Part shown: positions 50,533 through 60,620 of the stretch, in pieces
How the letters are laid out: each line of letters opens with the position of its first letter
Position numbering within the stretch: position 1 is the first letter of the stretch
Source of the DNA: Sulfurimicrobium sp.
Lineage (GTDB): Bacteria > Pseudomonadota > Gammaproteobacteria > Burkholderiales > Sulfuricellaceae
NCBI GenBank assembly: GCA_030652035.1
Contig: JAUSBJ010000035.1
Span: 310,001 to 374,000, forward strand
DNA length: 64,000 nucleotides
Direction of reading: 5' to 3'
Notes under the pieces: model-generated
Database searches by the model: none
What the model was told of the DNA's origin: nothing
Seen by the model: only the letters and a program-made list of their open reading frames with translations
Program-made: the position numbers and the translations under genes

Positions 50533-50563
50533 CTCTTGCTTAGACTGGGGTAGAAGCCGGTTA

Positions 50564-50815
50564 CTAGGCTGCTGCGACTGCGGCGCGCTTGACCAGTTTC
50601 GCCACCGCGTCGCTCAGTTGCGCACCCTTGCTTTGCCAATAAGCAACGCGCTCGGCATTGACGCGCATGCCTTCCTGGCCTTCTGGCGCCAGCGGGTTGT
50701 AGAAACCCACGCGTTCGATGAAACGGCCGTCGCGACGCTCGCGAGAATCAGCCACCACCAGATTGTAGAATGGGCGTTTTTTTGCGCCGCCACGGGCGAG
50801 TCGAATGATAACCAT
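50564..50815 (-). CDS. rpsP: 30S ribosomal protein S16
   Basis: 83 aa. [41 protein letters not shown] is the family's typical N-terminus. The C-terminus ends in an Ala/Val-rich tail. First gene of rpsP-rimM-trmD-rplS; the promoter should lie in the 71 bases between it and ffh. Confidence 0.98.
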   Translation of the reverse strand: MVIIRLARGGAKKRPFYNLVVADSRERRDGRFIERVGFYNPLAPEGQEGMRVNAERVAYWQSKGAQLSDAVAKLVKRAAVAAA

Positions 50816-50886
50816 AGTTTCAGCCTACTTAAATTCTTGAAAAAGAGCGCGATTTTACGACATTCCGGGCACAGATTGCAAGGGTG

Positions 50887-52239
50887 TTATCGCATGCCGG
50901 GCAGAATGCCTTTCATACCGCGCATCATTTTTGCCATTCCGCCGCCCTTGGAAAACATTTTCATCATTTTCTGGGTTTGTTCGAACTGGCTTAACAGACG
51001 GTTCACGTCCTGCACCTGAACCCCCGCACCCGCAGCGATGCGCCGTTTGCGCGAAGCCTTGATGAGCTCCGGTTTACGCCGTTCCTGCGGGGTCATGGAA
51101 TTGATGATGCCTTCCAGTCGGCCAACCATCTTGTCGTTGACCTGGGCATCGCCCGCCATCTGTCCCAACTGACCTGGCAGCTTGTCCATGACCGCGGCCA
51201 TGCCACCCATTTTCTTCATTTGCTGCATCTGCTGCTTGAAGTCTTCGAGGTCAAAGCTTTTGCCGGATTTGAGCTTCTTCGCCAGCTTTTGCGCCTCTTC
51301 CTGATCCACGCCGCGCTGCGCATCTTCAATCAACGACAATACGTCGCCCATGCCCAATACACGGGAAGCCATGCGGTCCGGGTAGAACGCCTCCAGGCCA
51401 CCCGATTTCTCGCCCACGCCAACAAATTTGATCGGCTTGCCAGTGACATGCCGTACCGACAACGCCGCTCCGCCCCGCGCATCGCCGTCCAGCTTGGTCA
51501 AGATCACGCCGGTGAGCGGTAACGCTTCGCTGAAGGCGCGGGCGGTATTCACCGCATCCTGGCCCTGCATCGCATCGACCACGAAAAGGGTTTCCACCGG
51601 GTCAAGCGCCGCATGCAGACGCTTGATCTCCCCCATCATGGCCTCGTCGATCGCCAGCCGGCCGGCCGTATCGACAATCACGACATCAAAAAAATGCTTG
51701 CGTGCGAAATCTACCGCACCAAGTGCAATCTGCTCCGGCTGCTGCCCGACATCCGAAGGAAAAAAATCCGTCTCCAACTGCTGCGCCAGGGTTTTCAACT
51801 GCTCGATCGCCGCCGGACGATAGACATCGCAACTGGTCAGCAGCACCTTCTTCTTCATCTGCTCACGCAGAAATTTTGCCAACTTTCCGGCCGTCGTGGT
51901 TTTACCCGCGCCCTGCAGGCCCGCCAGCAAAATCACTGCGGGCGGACGGGCAGCCAGATCAAGAGTGGCATTGTGCTCGCCCATGAGGCGAGTCAGCTCC
52001 TCGTAAACCACCTGCACCACCGCCTGCCCCGGCGTCAGACTGGACAGCACTTCCTGGCCGAGCGCGCGCTCCCTGACCTGAGCGATGAAATCCTTCACCA
52101 CCGGCAGCGCCACGTCCGCCTCCAGCAAAGCCATGCGCACTTCACGCAAGGCATCCTGGATATTGGCTTCGGTCAATCGCGCCTGGCCGCGCAGGTTTTT
52201 TATGACGCCGGAAAGGCGCTGAGAAAGATTGTCAAACAT
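50887..52239 (-). CDS. ffh: signal recognition particle protein Ffh
   Basis: GTPase that binds 4.5S RNA and signal peptides and targets nascent membrane proteins to FtsY. 450 aa. N domain, then G domain with LLAGLQGAGKTTTAGKLA, DVYRPAAIEQL, VDTAGRLAIDEAMM and TKLDGDARGGAALSV. The Met-rich M domain covers about 300-450 (KQMQQMKKMGGMAAVMDKLPG, KRRIAAGAGVQVQDVNRLL, and a C-terminal MMRGMKGILPGMR). Divergent from ypjD, as in E. coli and many proteobacteria. Confidence 0.98.
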   Translation of the reverse strand: MFDNLSQRLSGVIKNLRGQARLTEANIQDALREVRMALLEADVALPVVKDFIAQVRERALGQEVLSSLTPGQAVVQVVYEELTRLMGEHNATLDLAARPPAVILLAGLQGAGKTTTAGKLAKFLREQMKKKVLLTSCDVYRPAAIEQLKTLAQQLETDFFPSDVGQQPEQIALGAVDFARKHFFDVVIVDTAGRLAIDEAMMGEIKRLHAALDPVETLFVVDAMQGQDAVNTARAFSEALPLTGVILTKLDGDARGGAALSVRHVTGKPIKFVGVGEKSGGLEAFYPDRMASRVLGMGDVLSLIEDAQRGVDQEEAQKLAKKLKSGKSFDLEDFKQQMQQMKKMGGMAAVMDKLPGQLGQMAGDAQVNDKMVGRLEGIINSMTPQERRKPELIKASRKRRIAAGAGVQVQDVNRLLSQFEQTQKMMKMFSKGGGMAKMMRGMKGILPGMR

Positions 52240-52318
52240 GTGAATTCCTGTTACTCATCGTGTTGCCGCTGGAAGCGGTTAGTGTAGAATCGGAAAAAAC
52301 TGAATTTTATCCCAAACC

Positions 52319-53137
52319 ATGCCGGAATTATTACCTCTTTTCCTGACCGCCTTTCTCTATGCCGGACTCGGCGCCTATTTCTGGCGCGCGCTCTGGCTCG
52401 GGGCGAATACCGCCACAGCGCCTCATGCATGGGAAAAACCCGCCATTTTGCTGCCGCTGCTGCTCCATGCCTGGCTATTGCTGCAATTAATCATTCAACC
52501 GGACGGAATCAAGCTTGGCGTTGGGCACGCAATATCCGCCATCGCCTGGCTCACGGTGCTCGTGTACTGGCTGGGCAGTCTGCGCAACAACCTGGGATGT
52601 CTTCAGGGCTTTGTGCTGCCCTTTGCCGCTCTCAGTCTGGTCGCCCCCTTGGTTTTTCCTGCCTCCCATACCCTGCTTCATACCGAACAAACCCTGTTCA
52701 AAATACATCTATTCATTGCGACCCTTGCCTACAGCCTGTTTACCATCGCTGCCATGCACGCTCTTCTGATGGCGATGGCGGAGCGCCATCTCCATCATTC
52801 CAGGTCACTTTCGACCCTGCTGCAAAGGCTTCCACCGTTGCTTACGATGGAGCATCTTTTATTCCGCATCCTGTGGGCAGGCTTCATCCTGCTTACTCTC
52901 ACGCTGGCCAGCGGCATGCTGTTTTCCGAGGAATTATTTCACAAGGCTCTACAACTCAGCCACAAAACCATATTTGCATTAATTTCGTGGGGCATTTATG
53001 CCGCCCTGTTGGGCGGGCGCCTGCACTATGGCTGGCGCGGACGTACTGCCATACGCTGGACGCTGAGCGGGTTCATGGCTCTGCTGTTGGCTTATATCGG
53101 CAGCAAATTCGTACTCGAAATCATTCTTGGCCGTTGA
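52319..53137 (+). CDS. ypjD: YpjD/CcsA-like cytochrome c assembly family membrane protein
   Basis: 272 aa with about eight hydrophobic helices. It matches the inner-membrane YpjD group of the CcsA/CcmC haem-handling superfamily by size, by topology and by its place beside ffh. Segments such as LHTEQTLFKIHLFIATLAYSLFTIAA and LEEALFH-like FSEELFHKALQLSHKTIFALISWGIYA carry conserved histidines that may bind haem. A direct role in c-type haem delivery is not established for YpjD, although the c-haem chemoreceptor in this window makes the question relevant. Followed by the CorB-like gene. Confidence 0.85.
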   Translation: MPELLPLFLTAFLYAGLGAYFWRALWLGANTATAPHAWEKPAILLPLLLHAWLLLQLIIQPDGIKLGVGHAISAIAWLTVLVYWLGSLRNNLGCLQGFVLPFAALSLVAPLVFPASHTLLHTEQTLFKIHLFIATLAYSLFTIAAMHALLMAMAERHLHHSRSLSTLLQRLPPLLTMEHLLFRILWAGFILLTLTLASGMLFSEELFHKALQLSHKTIFALISWGIYAALLGGRLHYGWRGRTAIRWTLSGFMALLLAYIGSKFVLEIILGR

Positions 53138-53204
53138 AGAAACAAATAAACACATGATCAGCGCCCCACCCCCCCAGTTTTTCATCGCATAAGGATTCCG
53201 TCCC

Positions 53205-54482
53205 TTGGACGACACCCCCACCAGCGTGCTATTAGGCGCGCTCGTCGCTCTGCTGATCCTTTCGGGTTTTTTTTCCATCTCCGAAACCAGCATGATGGCA
53301 CTCAACCGTTACCGCCTGAAACACCTCGCCCAATCCGGCCACCGTGGCGCAAAACTCACCACGCAATTGCTGGCCAGAACCGACAAGCTGCTCGGCGTAA
53401 TCCTGCTGGGCAACAACCTGGTCAACGCCGCATGCGCAACCCTGGTGACCATCATCACCGTCCGTCTTGTCGGCGAAGGTGAGCTTGCCCTGTCCATTGG
53501 CACTCTGGCAGTCACTTTTGCCATCCTGGTATTTAGCGAGATCACACCCAAGATCATGGGGGCAGCCTATCCGGAACGGATTGCACTGCCTCTGAGTTTC
53601 ATACTGACCCCCTTGCTGAAACTGTTTTACCCCGTCATATGGTTCGTCAACCTGTTCGTTCAGGCACTATTGTGGATACTGCGCCTGAAGCCGGGAACGG
53701 CAAACTCCAGCAGCCTTAGCCTGGAGGAATTACGCACGATGGTGCTGGAAGCAGGGCACTACATCCCGAAAAAACACCAGAGTATCCTGATCAACCTGTT
53801 CGAGCTGGAAAACATCACCGTTGATGATGTCATGACGCCGCGCAACCAGATCGAAGCGATCGACATTGATGCGCCAGCAGAAGATATTCGCAGTCAACTC
53901 TCCACCAGCCATCACACCCGCATCCTCGTTTATCAGGGGCAGCTGGATAACATCATCGGTCTGGTCCATGTGCGTAAAGTACTGCACCAGACCCAGACAG
54001 GCGAACTCGACGCCGACGCGTTGCGTGACATCCTGCGCGAACCCTACTTCATCCCCGCCGGCACCGCCCTGTTTACCCAATTACAGCATTTTCAGGAAAA
54101 CCAGCGCCGCCTCGGCATGGTAGTCGACGAATATGGCGAACTGCTTGGATTGGTCAGCCTGGAAGATATTCTGGAAGAAATTGTAGGTGAGTTCACAACC
54201 CACGCCCCGGCCCAGGGCAGCTCCTACCGCCATCAGGATGACGGCAGCTGGCTGGTGGACGGAAGCAGCCAGTTACGCGACCTGAACCGCAAGTTGGGAC
54301 TGCAATTTCCGCTGGATGGGCCAAAAACCCTGAACGGCCTGATTCTCGAACATCTGGAGGATATACCGGAAGCCGGTATCAGTCTGAAAATCAGTGGCGT
54401 AACGCTGGAAATCATGCAAACCCAGGACCGCTCCGTAAAAGGAGTCAGAATCTTCCCCGCAGCCAACACGGCCGAGCAATAG
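53205..54482 (+). CDS. CorB/HlyC-CorC family protein (CNNM transmembrane plus CBS domains)
   Basis: 425 aa from a TTG at 53205; AAGGA lies nine bases before it and no better start fits. The N-terminal DUF21/CNNM domain (about 1-190) has three to four helices (GALVALLILSGFFSISETSMMALNRYRL, FAILVFSEITPKIMGAAYPER). Two CBS domains follow (VDDVMTPRNQIEAIDIDA, and LGLVSLEDILEEIVGEF), then the C-terminal CorC_HlyC domain (LVDGSSQLRDLNRKLGLQFP). Homologues act in Mg2+ export or homeostasis; the name follows E. coli YfjD/CorB, which also lies near ypjD and ffh. The CBS domains suggest adenylate-nucleotide regulation. Confidence 0.9.
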   Translation: MDDTPTSVLLGALVALLILSGFFSISETSMMALNRYRLKHLAQSGHRGAKLTTQLLARTDKLLGVILLGNNLVNAACATLVTIITVRLVGEGELALSIGTLAVTFAILVFSEITPKIMGAAYPERIALPLSFILTPLLKLFYPVIWFVNLFVQALLWILRLKPGTANSSSLSLEELRTMVLEAGHYIPKKHQSILINLFELENITVDDVMTPRNQIEAIDIDAPAEDIRSQLSTSHHTRILVYQGQLDNIIGLVHVRKVLHQTQTGELDADALRDILREPYFIPAGTALFTQLQHFQENQRRLGMVVDEYGELLGLVSLEDILEEIVGEFTTHAPAQGSSYRHQDDGSWLVDGSSQLRDLNRKLGLQFPLDGPKTLNGLILEHLEDIPEAGISLKISGVTLEIMQTQDRSVKGVRIFPAANTAEQ

Positions 54483-54559
54483 CGCCGCCCGCCTTTACAA
54501 AAAAACATGCAGGGGGCATCATTTGAAAACATTTCTACATATGGGGCAAAGAACTCAAG

Positions 54560-56284
54560 ATGGCGGCTGCAACGGTTTCAACTGGATTAAGCGGTCTGGC
54601 GCGCTCCCTGGTTCAACAGGGTCTGTTGATTGACGCCGACGCCGACGCAATCCAGGCGCAGGCCACCGCATCAAAAGTCAGCTTCGTCAGCCAACTGATT
54701 CAAAGCAATAAGCTGAATGCCCTGCAAGTGGCCGAATTTGCCTCTCAGAATTTCGGCTTTCCGCTACTCGACCTGAGTACGGTTGATGCCGACCATCTAC
54801 CCAAAGGCGTCCTGGACGCCTCGATCGTTCAAAGCCGGCGCATTCTCGCCCTGTACCAGCGCGGCACCCATCTTTTTATTGCCACGTCCGACCCCACCAA
54901 TCTGCAGACGCTCAATGATGTCCGCTTTCAAACCAACCACACCGTCGAACAGGTGGTGGTGGAGGATAACAAGCTTGGCAAGCTGATCGAAAAATTTGTC
55001 GAATCCAGCGACACATCGATGAAAAGCCTGGATATCGAAGACATCGGCGATCTCGAATTCACAGACGACGAGACTCAGGCAAAGGCAAAACAGGATGAAA
55101 GCGCCAGCGCAGAGATCGACGATGCCCCGGTAGTCAAGTATCTCCAGAAAATTCTCATGGACGCGATCAATGGCGGCGCTTCCGACATTCACTTCGAACC
55201 CTACGAGAAGTTTTTTCGCATTCGCTACCGCACCGACGGCATACTGTATGAAGTGGCCCAGCCCCCACTCGCCATCAAGGACAAGATTTCTTCTCGCATC
55301 AAGGTAATCTCCAAGCTGGACATTGCAGAAAAGCGTGTCCCGCAAGATGGCCGAATGAAGCTGGTGCTCTCCAAGAACCGCGCCATCGATTTCCGCGTTA
55401 GCACCCTGCCCACGCTGTATGGCGAGAAAATCGTGATGCGTATTCTCGACCCCTCCAGCGCCACACTGGGCATTGACGCCCTGGGCTACGATCCGGACCA
55501 GAAAGAAGCCCTGCTCAATGCGGTAGAACGCCCCTATGGCATGGTACTGGTTACCGGCCCGACCGGTAGCGGAAAAACGGTATCGCTTTATACCTGTCTG
55601 AACATTCTCAACAAACCGGGCGTCAACATTTCCACTGCCGAGGACCCGGCCGAAATCAATTTACCGGGCGTCAACCAGGTCAACGTCAACGACAAGGCGG
55701 GGCTGACATTTGCCGCCGCGCTCAAATCCTTCTTGCGCCAGGATCCGGACGTGATCATGGTGGGTGAGATCCGCGACCTCGAAACGGCCGATATTGCCAT
55801 CAAGGCTGCACAAACCGGCCACATGGTCTTGTCCACCCTGCACACCAACGATGCGCCGGCCACCCTGACGCGACTGATGAACATGGGCGTGGCACCTTTC
55901 AACATCGCCTCGTCGGTGATCATGATTACCGCTCAGCGTCTGGCGCGCCGTTTATGCAGTTGCAAGAAACCCATCGACATTCCCCGCGAGGCCCTGCTGC
56001 GAGCCGGTTTCGCCGAGGAGGAACTGGATGGAAGTTGGCAACCCTATGGCCATACTGGCTGTGAAAAATGCAAGGGTTCCGGCTACAAGGGTCGGGTTGG
56101 CATTTATCAGGTCATGCCGATCACCGACGAGATGAGCCGCCTCATCATGAAAAATGGTACGGCCCATGACATCGCCGATCAGGCGCGCCGCGAGGGCGTA
56201 CAGGATTTGCGCCAGGCCGGACTGCGCAAGGTCAGGGCCGGGCTGACTTCGCTGGAAGAAATTGAAGCCGTGACCAACGAATAA
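54560..56284 (+). CDS. pilB: type IV pilus assembly ATPase PilB
   Basis: Extension motor for type IV pili. 574 aa. The N-terminal MshEN/GSPII_E domain (about 20-150) may bind c-di-GMP, as shown for some homologues. The ATPase core has Walker A VTGPTGSGKTVSLYT, the Asp box HFEPYEKFFRIRYRTDG, Walker B DPDVIMVGEIRDLETADIA and the His box STLHTNDAPATLTRL. A tetracysteine zinc motif is present (CSCKK with CEKCKGSGYKGR). First of pilB-pilC-pilD. A c-di-GMP link to the nearby GGDEF/EAL genes is possible but not shown. Confidence 0.97.
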   Translation: MAAATVSTGLSGLARSLVQQGLLIDADADAIQAQATASKVSFVSQLIQSNKLNALQVAEFASQNFGFPLLDLSTVDADHLPKGVLDASIVQSRRILALYQRGTHLFIATSDPTNLQTLNDVRFQTNHTVEQVVVEDNKLGKLIEKFVESSDTSMKSLDIEDIGDLEFTDDETQAKAKQDESASAEIDDAPVVKYLQKILMDAINGGASDIHFEPYEKFFRIRYRTDGILYEVAQPPLAIKDKISSRIKVISKLDIAEKRVPQDGRMKLVLSKNRAIDFRVSTLPTLYGEKIVMRILDPSSATLGIDALGYDPDQKEALLNAVERPYGMVLVTGPTGSGKTVSLYTCLNILNKPGVNISTAEDPAEINLPGVNQVNVNDKAGLTFAAALKSFLRQDPDVIMVGEIRDLETADIAIKAAQTGHMVLSTLHTNDAPATLTRLMNMGVAPFNIASSVIMITAQRLARRLCSCKKPIDIPREALLRAGFAEEELDGSWQPYGHTGCEKCKGSGYKGRVGIYQVMPITDEMSRLIMKNGTAHDIADQARREGVQDLRQAGLRKVRAGLTSLEEIEAVTNE

Positions 56285-56312
56285 GCGTGACCAACGAAAC
56301 AGGAAAGCACCC

Positions 56313-57527
56313 ATGGCAGTCGCGAAAAGAATAGCCGTAAAAGAATACAACTTCAGCTGGGAAGCCAAGGACAAGAAGGGAAAAATTGTCAAAGGCGACA
56401 TGGTGGCAGCGACCGAAACCGTCGTCAATGCCACGCTGCGCCGCCAGGGCCTGAACGTAATCCGTGTCAAGAAACAGCGTACGCGGGGCGGCAGGATCAC
56501 AGACAAGGACATCACGCTTTTTACCCGCCAGCTTTCCACCATGATGAAAGCCGGCGTGCCGCTGCTACAGTCGTTCGACATCGTGGGCAAGGGCCACAGC
56601 AATCCGGCGGTACAGAAACTGCTGCTCGACATCAAATCCGACATTTCCACCGGCAGCAGCATGAGCCAGGCATTCAAGAAATATCCCATCTATTTCGACG
56701 CCCTCTACTGCAACCTGATCAATGCCGGCGAACAGGCCGGCATTCTCGATACCATTCTCGATCGCCTGGCCACCTACAAGGAAAAAATCCAGGCGATCAA
56801 GGGCAAGATCAAGGCGGCCCTGTTTTACCCCATATCGATTATTGTCGTCGCTTTCGTGATCACCGCCGTGATCATGATTTTCGTGATCCCGGCCTTCAAG
56901 GAACTTTTCACCAGTTTCGGCGCCGATTTGCCGGCCCCAACGCTGTTCATCATGGCCATATCCGATTTCTTTGTCAGCTACTGGTATCTGATTTTCGGTG
57001 GGATCGGCGGAGGCTTATGGTTCTTCTTCTACACCTGGAAACGCTCGCGCGCCATGCAGGAAGTGATGGACCGGCTGTTTCTGAAACTCCCGATTTTTGG
57101 CGCGGTAATCGAAAAGGCCACCATCGCCCGCTGGAGCCGTACCCTGGCCACCATGTTCGCTGCCGGCGTGCCGCTGGTGGAAGCAATGGAATCTGTGGCA
57201 GGCGCGGCCGGCAATATCGTTTACTACAACGCCACCAAGAAAATCCAGAGCGAGGTCAGCACCGGCACCAGCCTCACTGTGGCGATGCAGAACACCAACC
57301 TGTTCCCCAATATGGTATTGCAGATGGTCACCATAGGCGAGGAATCCGGCTCACTCGATTCCATGCTGAGCAAAGTCGCCGATTTTTACGAGGCAGAGGT
57401 GGACGATGCGGTGGATGCGCTTTCCAGCCTGATGGAACCGATCATCATGGTGGTGCTCGGCACCCTCATCGGCGGCATGGTCGTCGCCATGTATCTGCCG
57501 ATCTTCAAAATGGGCCAAGTGATTTAA
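56313..57527 (+). CDS. pilC: type IV pilus inner-membrane platform protein PilC
   Basis: 404 aa. Two GspF domains, with conserved TRQLSTMMKAGVPLLQSFDI in the first and WSRTLATMFAAGVPLVEAMESVAGAAGN in the second. Three to four transmembrane helices lie at about residues 170-195, 215-240 and 375-400. It couples PilB to pilin movement through the membrane. Spaced 28 bases after pilB. Confidence 0.96.
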   Translation: MAVAKRIAVKEYNFSWEAKDKKGKIVKGDMVAATETVVNATLRRQGLNVIRVKKQRTRGGRITDKDITLFTRQLSTMMKAGVPLLQSFDIVGKGHSNPAVQKLLLDIKSDISTGSSMSQAFKKYPIYFDALYCNLINAGEQAGILDTILDRLATYKEKIQAIKGKIKAALFYPISIIVVAFVITAVIMIFVIPAFKELFTSFGADLPAPTLFIMAISDFFVSYWYLIFGGIGGGLWFFFYTWKRSRAMQEVMDRLFLKLPIFGAVIEKATIARWSRTLATMFAAGVPLVEAMESVAGAAGNIVYYNATKKIQSEVSTGTSLTVAMQNTNLFPNMVLQMVTIGEESGSLDSMLSKVADFYEAEVDDAVDALSSLMEPIIMVVLGTLIGGMVVAMYLPIFKMGQVI

Positions 57528-57594
57528 GCCACGGGCAGGTTCCGTTTCCTCAACAGGAAGCGGAACCTGCCTGCCCAACCCCGGAATCCCCCTG

Positions 57595-58473
57595 ATGGAA
57601 ACATTGCAACTTCTCCAAACCACCCCGGTGGCCTTTATAGCCTTGTGCGGCCTGCTTGGCCTGATAGTGGGCAGCTTCCTGAATGTCGTCATCCATCGCC
57701 TGCCCCGGATGATGGAGGCGGAGTGGCGCGAACAGTGCGCCTCGCTGGATACCGACCCAACGCAAGCCACGGCGGCGCCAACCGGCCCGCGCTACAATCT
57801 GATCGCCCCGCGCTCCGCCTGCCCGGCCTGCGGGCACCAGATCCGGGCGCTGGAAAACATTCCCGTGCTGAGTTACCTGGCGCTGCGCGGCCGCTGCGTC
57901 CAGTGCAAAGCCCGCATCAGCCCGCGCTATCCCGTTGTGGAAACACTGACGGGTGTGCTCAGCGCTTTTGTTGCATGGCATTTCGGCTTTGGCATCGCAG
58001 CACTGAGTGCGCTGGTGTTCGTATGGGCGTTGATAGCACTGACCTTCATTGACTTCGATACCCACCTGCTGCCGGACAGCATCACCCAGCCGCTACTATG
58101 GCTGGGATTGCTGGTCAATTTCGGCGGCACTTTTACCGGGCTCCAGTCTGCCGTCATCGGTGCGGTGGCCGGTTATCTCATCCTGTGGTGCGTTTACTGG
58201 CTGTTCAAGCTCACCACCGGCAAGGAAGGCATGGGTTTCGGTGATTTCAAACTGCTTGCCGCCATCGGCGCCTGGCTGGGATGGCAAGTGTTGCCTCTGA
58301 CCATATTGCTATCCTCCATGGTGGGAGCGGTCGTGGGCATCACACTCATCCTGTTCGCCGGACATGGCCGTCAGATCCCCATCCCCTTCGGTCCCTACCT
58401 CGCCGGCGGTGGTTTAATTGCACTGTTCTGGGGACAGTCCATCACGCAGGCCTATCTCGGGGTTGCACTCTGA
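57595..58473 (+). CDS. pilD: prepilin peptidase / N-methyltransferase PilD
   Basis: Cleaves the prepilin leader and methylates the new N-terminal Phe. 292 aa. The N-terminal GSFLNVVIHRLP motif is followed by a zinc-type four-Cys region (CPACGHQ and CVQCKA). The peptidase aspartates are in LTFIDFDTHLLPD and in GMGFGDFKLLAAIGAWLGW. Seven or eight helices. Its substrate here includes the pilA product. coaE starts 2 bases after its stop. Confidence 0.97.
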   Translation: METLQLLQTTPVAFIALCGLLGLIVGSFLNVVIHRLPRMMEAEWREQCASLDTDPTQATAAPTGPRYNLIAPRSACPACGHQIRALENIPVLSYLALRGRCVQCKARISPRYPVVETLTGVLSAFVAWHFGFGIAALSALVFVWALIALTFIDFDTHLLPDSITQPLLWLGLLVNFGGTFTGLQSAVIGAVAGYLILWCVYWLFKLTTGKEGMGFGDFKLLAAIGAWLGWQVLPLTILLSSMVGAVVGITLILFAGHGRQIPIPFGPYLAGGGLIALFWGQSITQAYLGVAL

Positions 58474-58475
58474 GC

Positions 58476-59081
58476 GTGTTGGCAATCGGACTGACCGGCG
58501 GCATTGGTTGCGGCAAAAGCACCGTGGCGGAACGGTTTGCCGAACTGGGCGTTTCCATAATCGACACCGACCAGATCGCCCACCAGTTGACTTCAGCAGG
58601 CCAACCCGCCCTGGCCGCCATCGCAAATCAATTCGGCACGGATTTTCTGCTCCCGGATGGCAACCTGAACCGCCCCCTCATGCGTCATACAATTTTCGCC
58701 TCCCCCGAAGCAAAGAAAGCACTTGAAGCCATTCTTCATCCTCTGATCCGCGCGGAAGTCAGGCGCCGTATCGCACTGGCGCAATCCCCCTATGTCATTG
58801 TCGCCGTGCCGCTATTACTGGAAAGCGGGGCCTACCGGGAAATTGTGCAGCGGGTACTGGTCGTGGATTGCAGCGAAGCACAGCAAGTGGAGCGGGTCAT
58901 GGCGCGGAACGGCCTGGATGAAGCCGAAGTCCGCGCCATCATGGCCCATCAGCTCAGCCGTCAGGAACGGCTACGCCAAGCGGACGACATCATAGACAAT
59001 TACCGCAATCACGCCTCACTGGGGCCACAGGTGGAGCAGTTACATCAGCGCTACCTGACACTGGCAAACGCTCAGGGTTGA
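58476..59081 (+). CDS. coaE: dephospho-CoA kinase
   Basis: Last step of coenzyme A synthesis. The track ORF (266 aa) extends back into pilD; I place the start at the GTG at 58476, giving 201 aa and the standard N-terminus MLAIGLTGGIGCGKSTVAERF. P-loop GGIGCGKST, IIDTDQIAHQL, LHPLIRAEVRRRI and PLLLESG are conserved. The pilBCD-coaE order is common in proteobacteria. The 3' end overlaps the convergent BepA-like gene by 10 bases. Confidence 0.94.
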   Translation: MLAIGLTGGIGCGKSTVAERFAELGVSIIDTDQIAHQLTSAGQPALAAIANQFGTDFLLPDGNLNRPLMRHTIFASPEAKKALEAILHPLIRAEVRRRIALAQSPYVIVAVPLLLESGAYREIVQRVLVVDCSEAQQVERVMARNGLDEAEVRAIMAHQLSRQERLRQADDIIDNYRNHASLGPQVEQLHQRYLTLANAQG

Positions 59082-60502
59082 GGCGGCTTGCGCAGCTCCT
59101 TTTCCAGTTCGCGCAACTGGCGCAGACGTGCCTCAGCCATCGAAAGCTGGTAGAAATCGCCATCCCGGGTTTTCAGGGCGATCTGCAACTGCACGATCGC
59201 CTCGGGCAGGCTACCCTGCAAGACATAAGCCTCCGCCAGAGCGCGGTGCTGCGGCACAATCTTGCCCAAGGCAGCATAGGCCTGGGCCTGAAGCATATAC
59301 AGGCGAGCATCGTTAGTACGGCTTTTCAAGGCGCCGCTCACCAGATCGAGCGCATCAGCGGCCGCGCCGGTCTGCAACATGGTTTCAGCGCAGCCATGGA
59401 TCAGGGCACGATGACTGGGAGAACGTTTCAAACCCACACGGCAGACATCGAGCGCCGCCCCAGGCTGCCCCAGCGCAAGCTTGATCCGCATCGCCAGCAC
59501 GTCGAACATGGGGTGTGGCCCCTGCTTGCGCGCCAGCACCAATTCACGTTCAGCCCGGAGGTAATCCTTGCCGCGCAACAGCGCACTGGCCAGGCCATAA
59601 TGCTGCGCGGCTTCATTACTGTATTTCTTTTCCGCAAGCGCCACTTCAAACATCTTGATCGCATTCTGGGGCAAGCCTTCTTCGGCTTCCAGTTTTGCCC
59701 TCACCAACTGGAAATCCAGACTGTCCGGCACCTGGCGGTAAGGCAGCGCGCCCACCCGGTTTTCCACATCCGCGATGCGTTCGGTGGTGAGCGGATGGGT
59801 GCGTAAATACACCGGGGCATTATTTTCATACAGGCGACCGTACTTCTGCATACGCCCAAAAAAATCGACCATCGCTCGGGGGTCGAACCCTGATGCGTTC
59901 AAGACCTGAAGGCCAATGCGATCCGCCTCCCGCTCGTGTTCACGCGTGTAATCGAGCCGACTCTGAACACCGGTTGCCTGCGCCGTAACCAGTGCGGCAT
60001 TCGCCACCTGGGGATTGGAGCGGGCCGCCAGAATGGCGACCGCCAATGCGGCAAGCGTAGTCAAAGTATTCTTCTGCGTCCCCGCGATCACCCGCGCCAG
60101 ATGGCGCTGGGTAACATGGGAAATCTCATGTGCCAGAACGCTCGCCAATTCTGATTCGCTCTGCGCCGAAAGGATCAGTCCACTATGCACACCGATAAAG
60201 CCGCCCGGCAATGCAAACGCGTTGAGCGTGCTGTCACGCAGCGCAAAAAACTCAAAGCTGCGGGCTGAATCCTGGCTATTGGCTATCAGCCGCGCACCCA
60301 GTGCATTGAGGTAATCCGTCACCTCTGCATCCCTCATCAGCTCTCGGCTGGCGCGGATATCCGCCATGATGGATTCGCCGATGCGTTGTTCCTGCTGGAG
60401 AGAAAATACAGCTTGCGAAGACTCGCCCAGATCGGGCAATTCACCGGCCACAGCATGGGGGAGAATCCCCCCCAGAAACAGCAGTAAATAAATCAATTTC
60501 AT
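59072..60502 (-). CDS. bepA: periplasmic M48 metalloprotease with TPR domain (BepA/YfgC-like)
   Basis: Outer-membrane protein quality-control protease and chaperone. 476 aa from the ATG at 60502, which starts a signal peptide (MKLIYLLLFLGGILPHAVAG); the track start adds 32 residues of non-signal sequence. The zinc motif is HEISH in LASVLAHEISHVTQRHLAR, and the third ligand is in YTREHEREADRIG. The peptidase domain ends near 270, then TPR repeats run to the C-terminus (KMFEVALAEKKYSNEAAQHYGLA and others). The tail is KELRKPPQP. It is next to moaC, divergent. Confidence 0.92.
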   Translation of the reverse strand: MKLIYLLLFLGGILPHAVAGELPDLGESSQAVFSLQQEQRIGESIMADIRASRELMRDAEVTDYLNALGARLIANSQDSARSFEFFALRDSTLNAFALPGGFIGVHSGLILSAQSESELASVLAHEISHVTQRHLARVIAGTQKNTLTTLAALAVAILAARSNPQVANAALVTAQATGVQSRLDYTREHEREADRIGLQVLNASGFDPRAMVDFFGRMQKYGRLYENNAPVYLRTHPLTTERIADVENRVGALPYRQVPDSLDFQLVRAKLEAEEGLPQNAIKMFEVALAEKKYSNEAAQHYGLASALLRGKDYLRAERELVLARKQGPHPMFDVLAMRIKLALGQPGAALDVCRVGLKRSPSHRALIHGCAETMLQTGAAADALDLVSGALKSRTNDARLYMLQAQAYAALGKIVPQHRALAEAYVLQGSLPEAIVQLQIALKTRDGDFYQLSMAEARLRQLRELEKELRKPPQP

Positions 60503-60620
60503 GATGCTATGATAGCCGTTCGCAGCAATAAGTTCTAAGAAGCTGTTTAATCCAGATAGTCCGTATATGCATGACGCGAGATCACAAATTTTAATCAAAC
60601 AACTTCTTTAAGGAAAAGTG